DNA of 64,000 bases, taken from the NCBI GenBank assembly GCA_963556255.1, contig OY744615.1, positions 6,270,716 to 6,334,715 of the forward strand, given 5' to 3'. Source of the stretch: Allolobophora icterica. Taxonomy: Eukaryota > Annelida > Clitellata > Crassiclitellata > Lumbricidae. A program made the translations under genes and the position numbers. A model generated the notes under the pieces. It was not told the origin of the DNA and made no database searches. It saw nothing but the letters and a program-made list of their open reading frames with translations. Below, piece by piece: positions 18,120 through 29,539 of the stretch. Within the stretch, counting starts at the first letter, position 1; every line of letters starts with the position of its first letter.

Positions 18120-18430
18120 CAGCCATGTGTATGGAATGTTAGCGACTTCATTTTCTTAGTCTCAGCACATGAGGGTGTGTTGTCAGTCCTTTCCCTCACC
18201 ACCTGATCTTCCTACCAACAGTGTACTGTTGGTTTGCTCATTGTATGAGGACACTTGATGCCCCTTTTAAGAACCTCATAAAAGCACTTAGCACTTCATA
18301 GCTGAGTTGGCCACTGGAGCAGAAATCCTGAAACAAATTAGCATTAGAATTCTGTCATGAAATCTCGTCTCCTCTTATGCGACCATTGACTAATGCCTTG
18401 TGCATTATGACAGAAGTCATTTGATTAGAT
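18120..18430 (-). mobile_element. SINE family D body followed by family C fragment
   Basis: ATTTTCTTAGTCTCAGCACA, CAACAGTGTACTGTTGG and ATAGCTGAGTTGG repeat the family D body; 18380-18430 has TGCCTTGTGCATTATGACAG, a reverse family C core. Confidence 0.6.
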
Positions 18431-18582
18431 AATCAGAGTGTTGGTGACCCTGTTAGCAGGACTGTTGTCTTTTTTATCTAGACTTTAGATGCCAGCAATG
18501 TTTTACGTTGAATGTAGTACTGATTGTTATTTGTTGTTCAATGAAAGCATAGTTCTTGAAAACATAAGAAACTAAATAAAAA

Positions 18583-18726
18583 ATGGAAGAACGTTTATTT
18601 CAAAGAAATAAAACATTGAAAGAAATGGAAAAAACAAAAAAAGAAAATGATGTACTTAAATACTGCAATTTAAAATTAAGAACCTTGCTTACTCAATTTA
18701 ATCAACGAATAACACAACTTTATTAG
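18583..18726 (+). other. Short AT-rich ORF of 47 codons, coiled-coil-like
   Basis: ATG-started frame rich in Lys, Glu and Asn (MEERLFQRNKTLKEMEK) with leucine spacing suggestive of a coiled coil, ending TAG. It lies in an AT-rich block (18540-19370) beside the BED-finger remnant and may be transposon-derived. No function assigned. Confidence 0.3.
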
Positions 18727-18949
18727 TAAATAATAAATGACATTAATCTACAACAAGTTATTTTATTTTTTATAAGTTCAGTTTAATAAGAAACTGAGAA
18801 AAAAATAAAAAATATTGAAATCTTTTCAAATTTAAGTTGTAAACATAAGTCCACATAAGTCCATGCTGACTTAAACTAACACAATTAAAAACTTAACTTT
18901 GTAAGTATTAGAGTGTACTTAATTAAAAACTACACTAAAAATTTTATAT

Positions 18950-19105
18950 TTATATCGTCTCCGCAAGATGACCCCCTATTACGGATCGTACCACCCTAGT
19001 AAACTGTCTGGAGTAAATGCATTTCAGTTTAGCCAATACTGAGTTTTTGTCTTTCTCGTTTATCAAAGTAACATGAGTCCATTCCGCACCCTTTTCTTTT
19101 GGCAT
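18950..19105 (-). pseudogene. BED-type zinc finger remnant, hAT-related
   Basis: 51 codons: MPKEKGAEWTHVTLINEKDK, then LAKLKCIYSRQF and GGHLAETI. The spacing resembles the KCxxC...HL core of BED fingers at the N-terminus of hAT-derived proteins. The second zinc-binding Cys is not present, so it is probably decayed. It sits in an AT-rich block of likely transposon origin. Confidence 0.45.
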
Positions 19106-19424
19106 TTTGGATAACTTAAAAATAACTCATAAATTTTATTTCTTGTACTGTGCTATTTATTTCTCAAACGATGACTTTAAATAGTGACATAAATTAGCTG
19201 AATCCTTGAAAGTACAAAGACAACATAAGGAACATCAGACAAAAATTAAATTAAACAAAATAATAGCAGACAGTAAATAAATAAAAAAGTTACATTCACA
19301 AAATAAAGATGAGAAAAAACATATCAATGAAAAATAAAAAAACAAAAATAAACCCAGAATTTTTGGGGGAAAAATGTTTTTAACAACTATGAATGAAAGA
19401 CTTTTAACAGTCAAATCGTATTCC

Positions 19425-19860
19425 TTACTCCTTTCCTCATCTTCTGTCATTTCTTCCTCCTCCTCCCCCTCCTACTCCACTTATCCTTTTCCTCTTCCAT
19501 TTTCTGCCCTAGTTCCTCCTCAACTTCCTTCATTTCCTACAGCTTCATTTTCTCCATTTCTTGATTTTCCAGTTCATCTGATGTCTTCTTCTCCATTTCC
19601 TCCACCCTCCATTTCCTCAATTTTTCCTCCCTCTATTTCCTCATAAGTTTGCTCCTCCTTTGACTTCTGCTAAATTTCCTTCTACTCTACTTCTTCCTCT
19701 TCCATTTTTTTTGTCCACCCTCCATTTCTTCTATTTCCTCTTCCTCCCTCTATTTTCCACTCAGTTTGCTCCTCCATTTCCTTCTTCTCAGTTTCCTTCT
19801 ACTCTACTTCTTATTCTTTATCCCACCCCTCCTCTTCCTCCCATTCCTTCCCATGTCCTG
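19425..19860. repeat. Pyrimidine-rich TCC tract
   Basis: Long run of TTCC/TCCTCC sequence, ending 70 bases before the HMG exon. Frames through it are low-complexity Ser/Pro and not credible proteins. Confidence 0.75.
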
Positions 19861-19943
19861 GTCGATGGTTATTAATTAATCTATGTAGTGGATCCATAAT
19901 TCCCCGTTGTGTGTTGATTGCGTGTGACACAGAGACTCCTCCT

Positions 19944-20723
19944 ATGGCGCAGATGATGAAGCAGGAATGCGACAAAGACGCCAGCGAATCTCACCAGCAG
20001 CAGCAGCAGCAGCAGCTCCAACAGCAGCAGCAGCAGCTGACCGATGCCATCATGAGCACAACCGGACAGACATCAGCAGCACTGTCCATGTCTGCCCAGG
20101 CCTACCAACAGGTCCTCCAACAACAACAGCAACAACAGCAACAGATTCAGCCCCAGCAGCAGCAACAGACGTCCGTTTCCGGAGGCAACCTCGCCCATCA
20201 ACTCCAGTTCTTCCAAGCGCCGTCCAATTCGGCCGGGGCGCCCCTCTCGCTGCCCTGGGTCGTTCCACCCTACCAGATGATGGTCCTACCACAGGGCGTT
20301 TCACAGTCGCTCTTTGCCCCCAACGTCCTTGCCCTCCAAGACAACCACATCCTCGTCACACCGATGGGGGACGGAAGCAACGGTCAGCAGACCGAGGAGG
20401 CCTTGATCCAGACGGCCGAAGGTCTCGTTCGACAGGTCAGGGACACGGGGAAGCGACCCTCAGGTGCGTCTCCTTCCCAGCAGCTTTCGTCGGCCGCTGG
20501 GGCAGCTGCTGCGGCGGATGGACACGCCTCAGTGGTGCATGGGGGGAACATGATGACGATCGGAGGCGGGCAGGTGGTGGGCGACGGAGGGGCGTTTAAT
20601 GCCCACCTGGCCAATACGACTCTTGAGTCAATCGTGGGGAGACGGCAGGTCGAGATGGCTAAGCCCGAGATACCGAAGCCGCCCAAGAAACCGCTGACGC
20701 CATATATGCTGTTCAGCAAAGCA
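19944..20723 (+). CDS. HMG-box gene, first coding exon seen (polyQ, start of HMG box)
   Basis: 260 codons ending LFSKA before GTAAGT. CAG/CAA tracts encode Gln runs interrupted by Leu. MAQMMKQEC is the first ATG in frame; the frame stays open upstream to a GTG only, so a 5' exon is possible. Confidence 0.85.
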
Positions 20724-20733
20724 GTAAGTCCAT

Positions 20734-20768
<35 letters not shown>

Positions 20769-23700
20769 TCATGGCATCATTGTTGTCATAATCAACATCA
20801 TTACTACAACCGTTGTGTAACTGTTTGGGTACCTCGTAAAAACAAACCTACAATGACTGAAGCTGTATTTTAGTTCGTTCACCCTTTAACAACGAGTGCA
20901 AAACTAAAATGCATGGAAAACTAATCATCTCGTCGTTAAAGGTTTAAGAACAAAAAGTTTATCAGGTCCAACACTAGCAAATGAAATAATATTAATTAAT
21001 TTTGCCTCTGAGTAGGTCTCTTGAAGAGGCGCTATATAATTTCCAGAATTAATGAATGAATAATAATAATGATGATAATGACAAGAGGTATGATTTGGTG
21101 TTTAACAGTCATACCGTTCTTAAACTTACAGTAGCATAGCTTACCTTCTGTTACCAACTTACCATATAGTCATATACCTTCTGAACTTACAACAGTATAG
21201 TTTACCTTTGGTTACCATATTGCTTTCTTAGCTTACCATTTAGCCTAATTGTAATTGCAAATTTATATAGCACCACATCAAGAGAGACTAGTCCAAGGCG
21301 CTCATGACCTAACAATGCTTAGCATACCTTCTGTACCTTATCATATTACCTCCTCAACTTACCATGAAGCCTAGCTTAAGTACCTTCTGTTACCATATTA
21401 CCTTCTGAACTTACAAAAGCGTAGCTAGTAACCTTCTGTTACCATATTACCTTCAAGACTGAGTTACATTGCTTACCATAGCTTACCCGCTGTTATCATA
21501 TCACCTGAACTTACAAAAGCATATTAAGGTGCCTTCTGTTACCATATTACCTTCTGAACTTGCCATATAGCCTAGCTTACCTTCTGCTATCATATTACCT
21601 TCTGAACTTACAAAACAATAGCTTACCTTGTGTTACCATATTACCTTCTCAGCTTACCATAAGCATAGCATGCCCTCTGTTATCATATTACTTGCTGAGC
21701 TTACCATTTAGCATAGCTTACCTTCTGATGTCATATCACCTTTGGAACTAATAAAACAATAGCTTACCTTCTGAACTTACAACAACATAGTTTACCTTCT
21801 TGTGTTGCCATATTACCTTCAGAACTTACAGTAGCTTACCTTCTGTTACCATATTACCTCTTGAACTTACATATAGCATACTTCTGTTACCATATTTTCT
21901 ACTGTGTATGTTGTTGTAGATCTGGCCTCAGGTGAAAGCCGCCAACAGCCACCTGTCGTCCGTCTGCGAAATCGGAGCGGTCGTTGGCGCCCTGTGGAGA
22001 GACCTCGATCCCAACGAGAAACAGCGATACAACGAACTATTCGCAAAAGATAAAGTATGTCACAATCACACACACTTGCACACAGACAGACATGCACAGA
22101 CACTTACACACAGGCAGACACGCGTAGACACAAAGACAGGCAGACACAGTCACACAAACATACTGACAGACATTCTTCCCTACATTTATTCGTAGACAAC
22201 GACTCTTTCCGGTTGAGTATGACAGGGTCATTGTATGTGCCTTTGAGACTCTGTGTATTTCTGTGTGCATGTTACTAATATCTGTTTAAAAATGATACTG
22301 ATTATATTATTTTGAATTGTATTTTGTTATTACCTCTAGACTAACCTTTTTCAAATTGCTTATCCACCATAGGTTGCCTCTTTGTTGTTACAGACTGATC
22401 TTCACGATATTTGATCTGATCACAGCTTGGTTTTAGTGCTCCATCGACTGATGCCTTGTGCATTAGACACTGGCATTATAGGAGTTTCTAATCGCATTTA
22501 CAATAATATTATAATAATATATAATAAGAATGATAATAACCCTAATTATGGAACTCTTTCTTCCTTCAAGAACTGTCTCATGACTCACTATTTCTCATTG
22601 GTTTTCAAACATCTGGATGTTTAACTGCTTTTCACCTCGCGAATTACTAACTGCACTCCCAGTTTGCATTTTTATGAGACCTTAAAAAAGTTTCTTCATA
22701 GTAATAATATATTTTACAGACATAATTTATATGCGTAATACTAAGGGTAATGATCATTGTTTGTCTCATTGTGATTAATGTTATTTATGCAAATTTATGC
22801 AAATAGTATTACTTGTATTGGGACTTTTTCTAGGAGAGATACGATACAGAGCTGCGCCTCTACCTGAGCACAACCGGCCTACACGCATCTGACCTCGTCA
22901 AACCGAAACAGAAACGCAAAGACAACCGCGACAAGACGGCACGACCCGCTTCGACGACCACACTAAACACCCCGAGCCAACAGCTGGTCCACACCCTGAT
23001 GTCCAACACCCCAGGGAATGACCCCCACAGGCAGCAACAGACGGCAGCGGTTGCAACTGGGGGCACGTCAATCCAGGACTGGACTGGGCAGGTCCAGCAG
23101 TTTGCCTCCCAACAGCAGCAGCTGCTTGCCCAGATGGGTCTGGCTGGGCAGACGCTTTACGCCAACAGCGATGGGAGTATCAGCGTTGACAGCACGGGGA
23201 ACATAGGGGGGCTGGTCACCTTTCATCCGCAGTCGCTACAGGTCATGCCCGGGACATCCGGGCCAGGTGCAGTGGCTGGAACAGGAGGACAGATCATCTA
23301 CAGGTGACTACGATTTGGTTTTTACCGTTGAAGCTCTGTACAATACACCTTGTAAGGCAGATTCTGTTATGCACTTAAATGCGTTAAAACATTCTTTCTT
23401 TCTACACGAGTTCTGATAAATACCAGAAACTTCCTTTTAATAAGCCTCATTATTACATGAGTTCTGATATGTACTAGAAACTCCGGTATGCTAAGCCTCA
23501 TTACATGAGTTCTGTTGTATACTAGAAACATCCTTATAATAAGTCTTATTATTACATGAGTTCTGATATATACCAGAAACTCCCTTATAATGAGCCTCAT
23601 TATTATGCAAGTTAAACTCCCTATACGCCTTATAAAACATGTTATTAAAGGTCAAATTCTTTTGTAACACACTTTGTTGTTAGGTGAATTCTTTTATAAG

Positions 23701-24446
23701 ACCTGTCATTTTAATGTGATATCTCGTCCTGTAACACTGAGTAAGTCAGTCATTTGCAGTTGCTCAGCGTCATTGATGTTCTGTCGTGTGTGAACTTCTG
23801 AACTTTGAAGGAGGTCAACGTCAAATGCTGTTGTAGGTATTAGACATTGTTTAACTTTCTTGTTTTTATGCATTGGTGCAGTGACCAGCGACGTGGTGGC
23901 CTTGCACAGAGCTCGATTTCCAAACTTGACGCCGGTCATTCGGATCCGTCAAGGTCGTGGCCGCAGTCGCAGTCGAATCTGGTCATCTACCAGGCATCGG
24001 CGTCCACAGCATCATCAGCAGACCAGGTCCAGGTCAAAGTGGAATCCCAGCGGTCACAAGGGGGGATGAAATCCGGCAGCAAGTCGACACCAGACAGCGG
24101 GGTGCTCAATGGACCGGTCTGTGGTGACCACCAAGGTGTGACACAGTACTACAGCATCGACCAGCTTGGCCAGGTCATCAAGTGTGAGGAGGATGTGAGC
24201 CGCAGGAACCAGCTCGAGGCGGAACTCCTGCACCTCCGTAGTGCCTTGTCCGAAAAGACCAGCGAGGTTCAGAGCCTTAACCACAAGCTCGAGGAAGCAT
24301 ACCGGATCATCGACCGGTACAAGCAACAGTTTGACCTGGCGCAACCGACAGCCGCATCCGGACAGTCGGACCGACCTGTCATCGACGGTAACGCAACAGA
24401 CAGTGTCACCGCCACGACCACGACGAACAACGTCACATCTGGGTGA
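19944..24446 (+). CDS. Polyglutamine HMG-box protein with SMARCE1/BAF57-type box
   Basis: Probable nuclear chromatin protein. Four exons (19944-20723, 21920-22054, 22834-23303, 23882-24446) join in phase at GT/AG borders and give 649 residues from the ATG at 19944. Features: Gln-rich tracts (about 15-85); a hydrophobic segment SLPWVVPPYQMMVLPQGV (about 105-122); the HMG box (about 240-320) assembled across three exons, with PKPPKKPLTPYMLFSKA, QVKAANSHLSSVCEIG, GALWRDLDPNEKQRY and KDKERYDTEL; a basic stretch KPKQKRKDNRDK; a Gln-rich middle; and a C-terminal coiled coil (RNQLEAELLHLRSALSEKTS). The box is closest in memory to SMARCE1 (KPLMPYMRYS, QVKASNPDL, EIG, WRDL), but the polyQ N-terminus is not SMARCE1, so a diverged paralogue is likely. 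Upstream exons could exist: GACACAG at 19926-19932 looks like an acceptor. Confidence 0.85.
20733..20768. repeat. (ATC)n microsatellite just after the donor
   Basis: Twelve ATC units directly after the exon's GTAAGT donor. Reading through would give polyHis, which is intronic. Confidence 0.85.
20985..21065 (+). repeat. SINE family A tail
   Basis: TTTGCCTCTGAGTAGG, TTGAAGAGGCGCTATATAAT and an AATGAATGAATAAT tail match the end of the 6339-6567 SINE. Confidence 0.7.
21090..21900. repeat. Degenerate minisatellite filling most of an HMG-gene intron
   Basis: CTTACCTTCTGTTACCATAT, TACCTTCTGAACTTACA and AGCATAGCTTACC recur some fifteen times with variation, ending 20 bases before the next exon. A LINE/SINE tail motif (TTGTAATTGCAAATTTATAT) sits at 21247-21270. 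Confidence 0.75.
21920..22054 (+). CDS. HMG-box gene, second exon (HMG helix 1 end and helix 2)
   Basis: 45 codons, phase 0 to phase 0: IWPQVKAANSHLSS through NELFAKDK. Acceptor TTGTTGTAG, donor GTATGT. Confidence 0.92.
22060..22170. repeat. (CACA/CAGA) simple repeat
   Basis: ACACACAGACAGAC-type sequence directly after the exon. Confidence 0.75.
22330..22480 (-). repeat. Interspersed repeat, family C, reverse
   Basis: GCTTATCCACCATAGGTTGC, CATCGACTGATGCCTTGTGC, ATTAGACACTGG, the reverse of the family C core. Confidence 0.6.
22834..23303 (+). CDS. HMG-box gene, third exon (HMG helix 3, basic and Gln-rich region)
   Basis: Begins ERYDTELRLYLSTTGLHASD after CTTTTTCTAG, ends with two bases of a split codon before GTGACT. 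Contains KPKQKRKDNRDK (possible nuclear localisation signal) and QQQQLLAQMGLAGQ. Confidence 0.9.
23395..23605. repeat. Four-copy minisatellite of about 60 bp in an intron
   Basis: ATGAGTTCTGATATATACCA, GAAACTCC and TAATAAGCCTCATTATTACA recur four times with drift. Confidence 0.75.
23882..24446 (+). CDS. HMG-box gene, last exon (coiled coil and stop)
   Basis: Completes the split serine codon, then DQRRGGLAQSSISKLD, a Ser/Gln stretch, QYYSIDQLGQVIKCEED, coiled coil NQLEAELLHLRSALSEKTSE, and ends TTNNVTSG-stop at 24446. Acceptor TTGGTGCAG. Confidence 0.9.
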
Positions 24447-25880
24447 CCAGAAAATCCCACAGGCAGCATTTAGTTACGATTTAGAACTATACGTGCATGC
24501 GTGCAGGACTCGAAACGTTGCCCCAACGTTGGCTAGAGACAACGGCGCGCAACAACGGTCCTTTTTCGACCCTTGAAATTGAACGTATGATGCCTTATCT
24601 GGTATCGAACAGTGCGCATAAGTCGCTGCAGAAGGACGCACGACTTGTTCGAAGTAAATGATTTCCCGTGCGCCGTGAGTCTGTCATGTTGCCTTTGATC
24701 ACCAAATGATTTCAGTAGGGAAGAGTTGGGAATTCGGTGATGATAAAATTGCTCTGCATCAGAGAGTGGTAGAGATGAGTAGTGGTCAGACGCCTGGGGT
24801 GATATCCTTCTCAAAGCACGGGCCGGGTTGCGTTGCGTTTAAGCGCAGAGCCGAGTTCGTTTTGGGATTGACTGTTTCTTGGAGAATGCCTGGCGAACCA
24901 AGTGTAGAACGACAATGTTGTTCGGTATTTCCAGCAAAGAAACTTGATGACATGTCGTGCTGGCCGTGAAACAGTTCCTCTTGTAAGATGCATCAGAGAA
25001 AATAGATTTTATTGCTTGTTAGGGGTTGCGCTGTATACAGAATGACAAAGTCAAGGCTAATTTAGAGTAATATATCGCTTGTAACAATTAACACACAATG
25101 CACTCGGAAACGCATGGATTTGTCATCTTTTACAAGCATGGGAACAGTCTTGTTCAAATCTGCACTTGTTAGTGGCCACAGTAGTTTTCCAATACACTCA
25201 ACTTTTCTTATGACGCCGCATTCGACAGCTGTTCGAGTTTGGATCTTAAACAGGGTTGTGTTATAAAGCGGACTTAAAATTTGGGTTCCATGTTCTCATT
25301 GTTGTATCAAGGGCTTCATGACCAGTTGCTCCCAAAGGTGGAATTGAATTTTTGGGATGTAAGTTCTCAACCAAAATCGAAAATTGTTTGGTGGCAATGG
25401 GTGTTATAAGGAAAGGTCAGTGTAGAGATAATGCATTGGTTATACCGGCCGGTTTTTCACATGGTTTTGATGGCACCAGCAATCTGGCTAGCAGGTTAAA
25501 CAGCTTCTGTTCTACTCCTCTGCCTCCTTTCAATGACTTGCAGAGAAGACAACAACTTTGTTTTGATGGAAAAATTACTTTTGTAAAGAATTGATACCGG
25601 TAATCGGAGATTTGTTGTGGAAATTAGCAAATTGTTAAATACTGTATAATTATTACAGTGGACGTCTTTAAGGAACTGATTTTTGGACAGCTAATTAGCA
25701 GCTCAGATGGATTGAATTCTCAGCAAACAGCTGTGGCTTGATTCACAACAGTTTGGAAATTTGTGCCTGATGATTTTGCAAATTTCGTTTTTTAAGGAAA
25801 TGGTGAATCTTAGAAAGTGTAAATTTGCTGTAATGCACTGAATGTGTCTGTGTAAGTGTAAATGAAACACTGGAACATTG
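24447..25880. other. Probable 3' untranslated and downstream region of the HMG-box gene
   Basis: No homologous coding signal. The 60-95 codon frames here lack recognisable motifs. No poly(A) site can be picked with confidence. Confidence 0.4.
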
Positions 25881-26215
25881 TGTGATGTGGTTTAAGTGAG
25901 TGGGCTCTTGGGTTCAATCCTGCCCTGAGATGGTTGCCGTGTAGGGACCTAGAGTGGGTACTTCACTCTAGGTTGCTTAGCACCCTTTGCTGATGTGTAG
26001 TCATCACAAAAACAGTTAAAATGAAAATTGGGAATGTATGGGAATGGGAGTCCATGTCTTTTGCAGTAGCTGTGTTGGGACCTAGAGCAAGTACTTCATG
26101 TCCAGTTGCATAGGATCTTGTGCTGATGTGTAGTCATCGGATAGGGGTGCTATTGAAATGCAAAAACCGTTGAAATAAAGATTAGGAATGTATGTGAATG
26201 GGGAGCCAGTGTTGC
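25880..26215 (+). mobile_element. SINE-like repeat with internal duplication
   Basis: TGGTTTAAGTGAGTGGGCTC plus GGGTTCAATCCTGCC resembles a tRNA A/B box pair. The segment with GGGACCTAGAG...TTCACT...GCTGATGTGTAGTCATC occurs twice (about 25945-26010 and 26075-26140). Confidence 0.55.
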
Positions 26216-28180
26216 TTTCACTACATAAGGTTATGTAATGTGTACTAGTGCGAGGTTATGAAACATGTTGGAGTGCTGTTGTCGGGTTTGTGCTTCAGCC
26301 AAATGTGCTTCAGCCTCAGCACCACACTTCTGAGCAACTTCTTTAAAGGAGTGTAAACATACATGTTAACTTTACCGTTACATGTTACCTTTACTATTAT
26401 GCTTCCAAGGAGTTTGAAGAGATGCGTGTAGAAAAGTGGGTTACCTTTATTTACCTTGCGATGAGTTTCTGTGGAGGTTACCATTGTCCCTATGATTCTG
26501 AGGAGTTCCTATAGTGGTCTGCAAACAGCGGTTTCATCTTTTACCTTTTTGTTTCTGATGAGCTTCTAAAGAGGAATCTATTGTATAAAACAAATTCTCT
26601 AAATTGTGTTTTTAACCGAACTGACGTAAATTGTATTTACAGTCTTACTACAGTAGTTGCACAATCATCACCTATGTAAAACATATGACTGTTTACAGAT
26701 CCTTGTAATAAATGACTATTTACATTTACCTTATGTAACTGTTTCCCTGACAATGAATACATGTTGTATGTTTACATTATGCCTGTAAGGAATCCTTAAG
26801 AGTATAGAGTAGCTGTGTGAGAAAGGCCACAAACGTTTTTCGGCTCTTTCACTCCAACCAGAACATTACTTTTGCTGAAACATTATATTACAGACTTTAG
26901 TTGTATCAGTAAAGAGCAAACTTAGCTGCGACCATGGTGCTATGAAGTTGCTTGAATTAGATTAGATTAGTGTCTGATTAAGCAGAAACTGTTGCACAAA
27001 TCTTTCTGAAGTATCACACCAGTATTTGAAACCACAGTTTGAAACTATCCAAGTGTTTAAGCTTGAAAATTTGTGAATCATGGAGGCTGGCAGGGCAAAT
27101 CTAGAAATTACGAAGTGGTAGAAGACAACTGCCACATGTACAAGGGGACAGGGCAGGGGTAAAACTCTATTTCTTGATAACCTGATCTTTTTTCTCTTGT
27201 TAAGATTTTTTACTTTCATGGTTTTTGGAAACCTTTTTCATTTACCAGTTTTTTAATACCATTATTTTATTCCTTGCTTTTGGTGACCTTTGACCTAGCT
27301 TCCAAGTTTTTATGGTCGTCTGTTATTCTTAAATTTCTGGAGACCTTTTGAGATTGTGTGAGAGCCTAGTCTGGGCTTCAAATGCCCGCCAGGCATACAT
27401 TTTTTCAAGCTTTTGGCTCCACCTGCGCCCCTATCAACTCAGCTATTATGAATATACACTGACCATACACTGTTGGTGGATGATGAGATGGCGTGATAGA
27501 GTATGTACTCGCCTGCCCTCAATATGCTGAGGCTATGAAAATGAAATCAATGACACTTAAACCCATGGCTGCCTTTTGGGGCTAACTAGAGTCACTGCTC
27601 CTCCTCTTCTTTCACTAGTTTGCTGATCCTTCAATAATGACCACCCTCTGGAATTGGTCATTTGCAAGTGGTAACTTGACTTCCTGTCTGTGCTAGCAAC
27701 AGGGGTTCAGATTTCAACTTCCTTGTGATATGCAAATCGAGCAAAGTGACTGAGAGGAAAAGTTGTTGACTTGTTTAATGTCTAGTTTCTCTTTGTTGCA
27801 CTATGGGCACAATCACATTTCATGAAAAGTAGGAATGTTTAACATAAGGTCCATTACCTGTATCTTCTGCCAAGTTTCTGTCGAGGTTGATGAGCAACAG
27901 TGTTATGGTTTTAATGAGTTTCTTTGGAGGTTTGTAAATAAGAGTGTTACCTTTAGCCTATACGTAACGCCCTTGTGTGTGAACCTTCAGGTAACTTTAA
28001 AGGTAAGGGTAGCGTATGTGTGCACTCATGTTGAACTGTTTCGGGATGAGTAGTTGGGTTGGAGAATCTTTGAACTGAACATCTGGACAAGATTTGTTTC
28101 AATTATTCAACTGGATTGCCACAAACTGTATGTCAGAAAGATTAAGGCATTGAATGGTGTTTAGAAAGAAAGGAGGAAGA
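26216..28180. other. Gene-free stretch with a SINE family D copy
   Basis: 27390-27560 reads GGGCTTCAAATGCCCGCC (tRNA head), CCTATCAACTCAGCTATTAT, ATACACTGTTGGTGGA and TATGCTGAGGCTATGA: a diverged family D copy in plus orientation. The rest holds nothing recognisable. Confidence 0.5.
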
Positions 28181-28439
28181 GATACAGACAGACTGACGTA
28201 AAGGTAGACAGAGTAAGACAAAAAGACACAAGGAAGGAGACAGAAGGAGGGAGTGAGACACACAGAGAAAAATTTGGAGAGAGACAGATCCAGGTTGAAA
28301 AGCGCTCGACGGTGAGCAAGAAGGGAGAAAGTGGGAGAGGAGAAGCAAGACTGAGAAAGGTGAATAGAAAGACAAAGAGGAGTGGGAGACATGCAGGCAG
28401 ACAGATGTGCAGAGATAGTGAGAGGTAAAGGAGAGTGTG

Positions 28440-28520
<81 letters not shown>
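28180..28520. repeat. Purine-rich tract ending in (GT)n and (GA)n
   Basis: GAGA-rich sequence, then about 15 GT units (28441-28470) and about 25 GA units (28471-28520). Confidence 0.85.
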
Positions 28521-28523
<3 letters not shown>

Positions 28524-28733
28524 TATTTTGAATGGAGTTGTGAAATTTACAAGACCTACCGTAACTGCACACATTGTTATGAAACGTAGTCTTTTCATGA
28601 CTTCGGTTGTGATAACCCAACCAACATGCCTACGTAGAGGGGATCCAATTAGCCACATGGGTCCTATCAATTGTTCATGGGCATGCTGGCAGGGAATGAT
28701 TTCTTATGGCAAATGCTCCTGTCCAAAATGGAC

Positions 28734-28832
28734 CAATTCAGGGTTGTTGAGTATGGGGTTAACTGCACCAATTCAGGGTTGTTGAGTATGGGGTTAACTG
28801 CACCAATTCAGGGTTGTTGAGCATGGGGTTAA
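28734..28832. repeat. Three-copy 36-bp minisatellite
   Basis: ACCAATTCAGGGTTGTTGAG followed by TATGGGGTTAACTGC, three nearly identical copies. Confidence 0.85.
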
Positions 28833-28849
28833 CACCCTTCTCTTGCCCT

Positions 28850-29240
28850 CCTTTGTTAACTGCTCTGCTTTTTCTGTCTTTTGGTGCCTTTTATTCGTGG
28901 TTCCTTGTCTGTTTCTGTGGTCCTCTGGATTCCCAGGTCTTATGGTCCTACATGTATATTGCCCTGGTCCTTTGGTTTACTGATTGTGTGGTCTTCTGAT
29001 TCTCATGGTTTTGGATTCCCTATGAGTGTTTTGGTCCTGTGGTTCTACAGTCCTATGGTGCTCTGTTTTCACATCTACTGTTCCTGTGATTCCAATTTCT
29101 AATTCCCGTTTCCCAAGCCTTCTGGTTCTTTCTAGCTGCTGTTTCTAGTTCCTTTTTTTGGTACCAATGTATTTGATTTCAAGCTCCTGTGGTTATTTGG
29201 TTCCATATCGTTCATGTGGTTCCTCTTTCTTGGTCCTGTA
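28850..29240. repeat. Cryptic repeat of TGGTTC/GGTCCT motifs
   Basis: Loose repetition of GGTCCTNTGGTT-like words over 390 bases. No coding signal. Confidence 0.4.
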
Positions 29241-29255
29241 GGTTTCTGGTTACCC

Positions 29256-29356
29256 ATTACGATGACGCAACTTTACATTTGTTAGTCTGTTGCCTGGCAA
29301 CGGTTTAACCGTTGCCAGGCAACAGACTAACAAATGTAAAGTTGCGTCATCGTAAT
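29256..29356. promoter_or_regulatory. Perfect 101-bp palindrome with two RFX X-boxes
   Basis: Arms of 50 bp around a single central T at 29306 are exactly complementary. Each arm carries a perfect X-box: GTTGCCTGGCAAC at 29289-29301 and GTTGCCAGGCAAC at 29311-29323. Each arm also carries GATGACGCAAC (a half-CRE, bZIP-like) near its outer end. X-boxes bind RFX factors that control ciliary genes, and the next gene downstream is ROPN1L, 7 kb away. It could instead be a fold-back transposon end; function is inferred. Confidence 0.5.
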
Positions 29357-29539
29357 ACTGGGCGTCAGTGACTTGTAAACAGGTTAATTGAAATTTGTAT
29401 ATTATTAAGGAGTGTGTTTCATCAATAACATTAAACATTTATCACGGACTTTGGGCATTTCTGTGTCGTCGTTACAAAACATTTATTCTACTGAGCTGCA
29501 GATCATTTCGTCATGCATTTATGTGGGGCCTTTGTGGGA

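Noticed and set aside
19911..19943. Start of the HMG-box gene upstream of 19944
   Set aside because: The codon at 19911 is GTG, not ATG, and an acceptor-like GACACAG follows. The first ATG in frame is at 19944.
22040..22200. Continuation of the HMG exon past 22054
   Set aside because: The open frame beyond the GTATGT donor is a CACA/CAGA repeat, and the next exon restores the HMG box (ERYDTEL).
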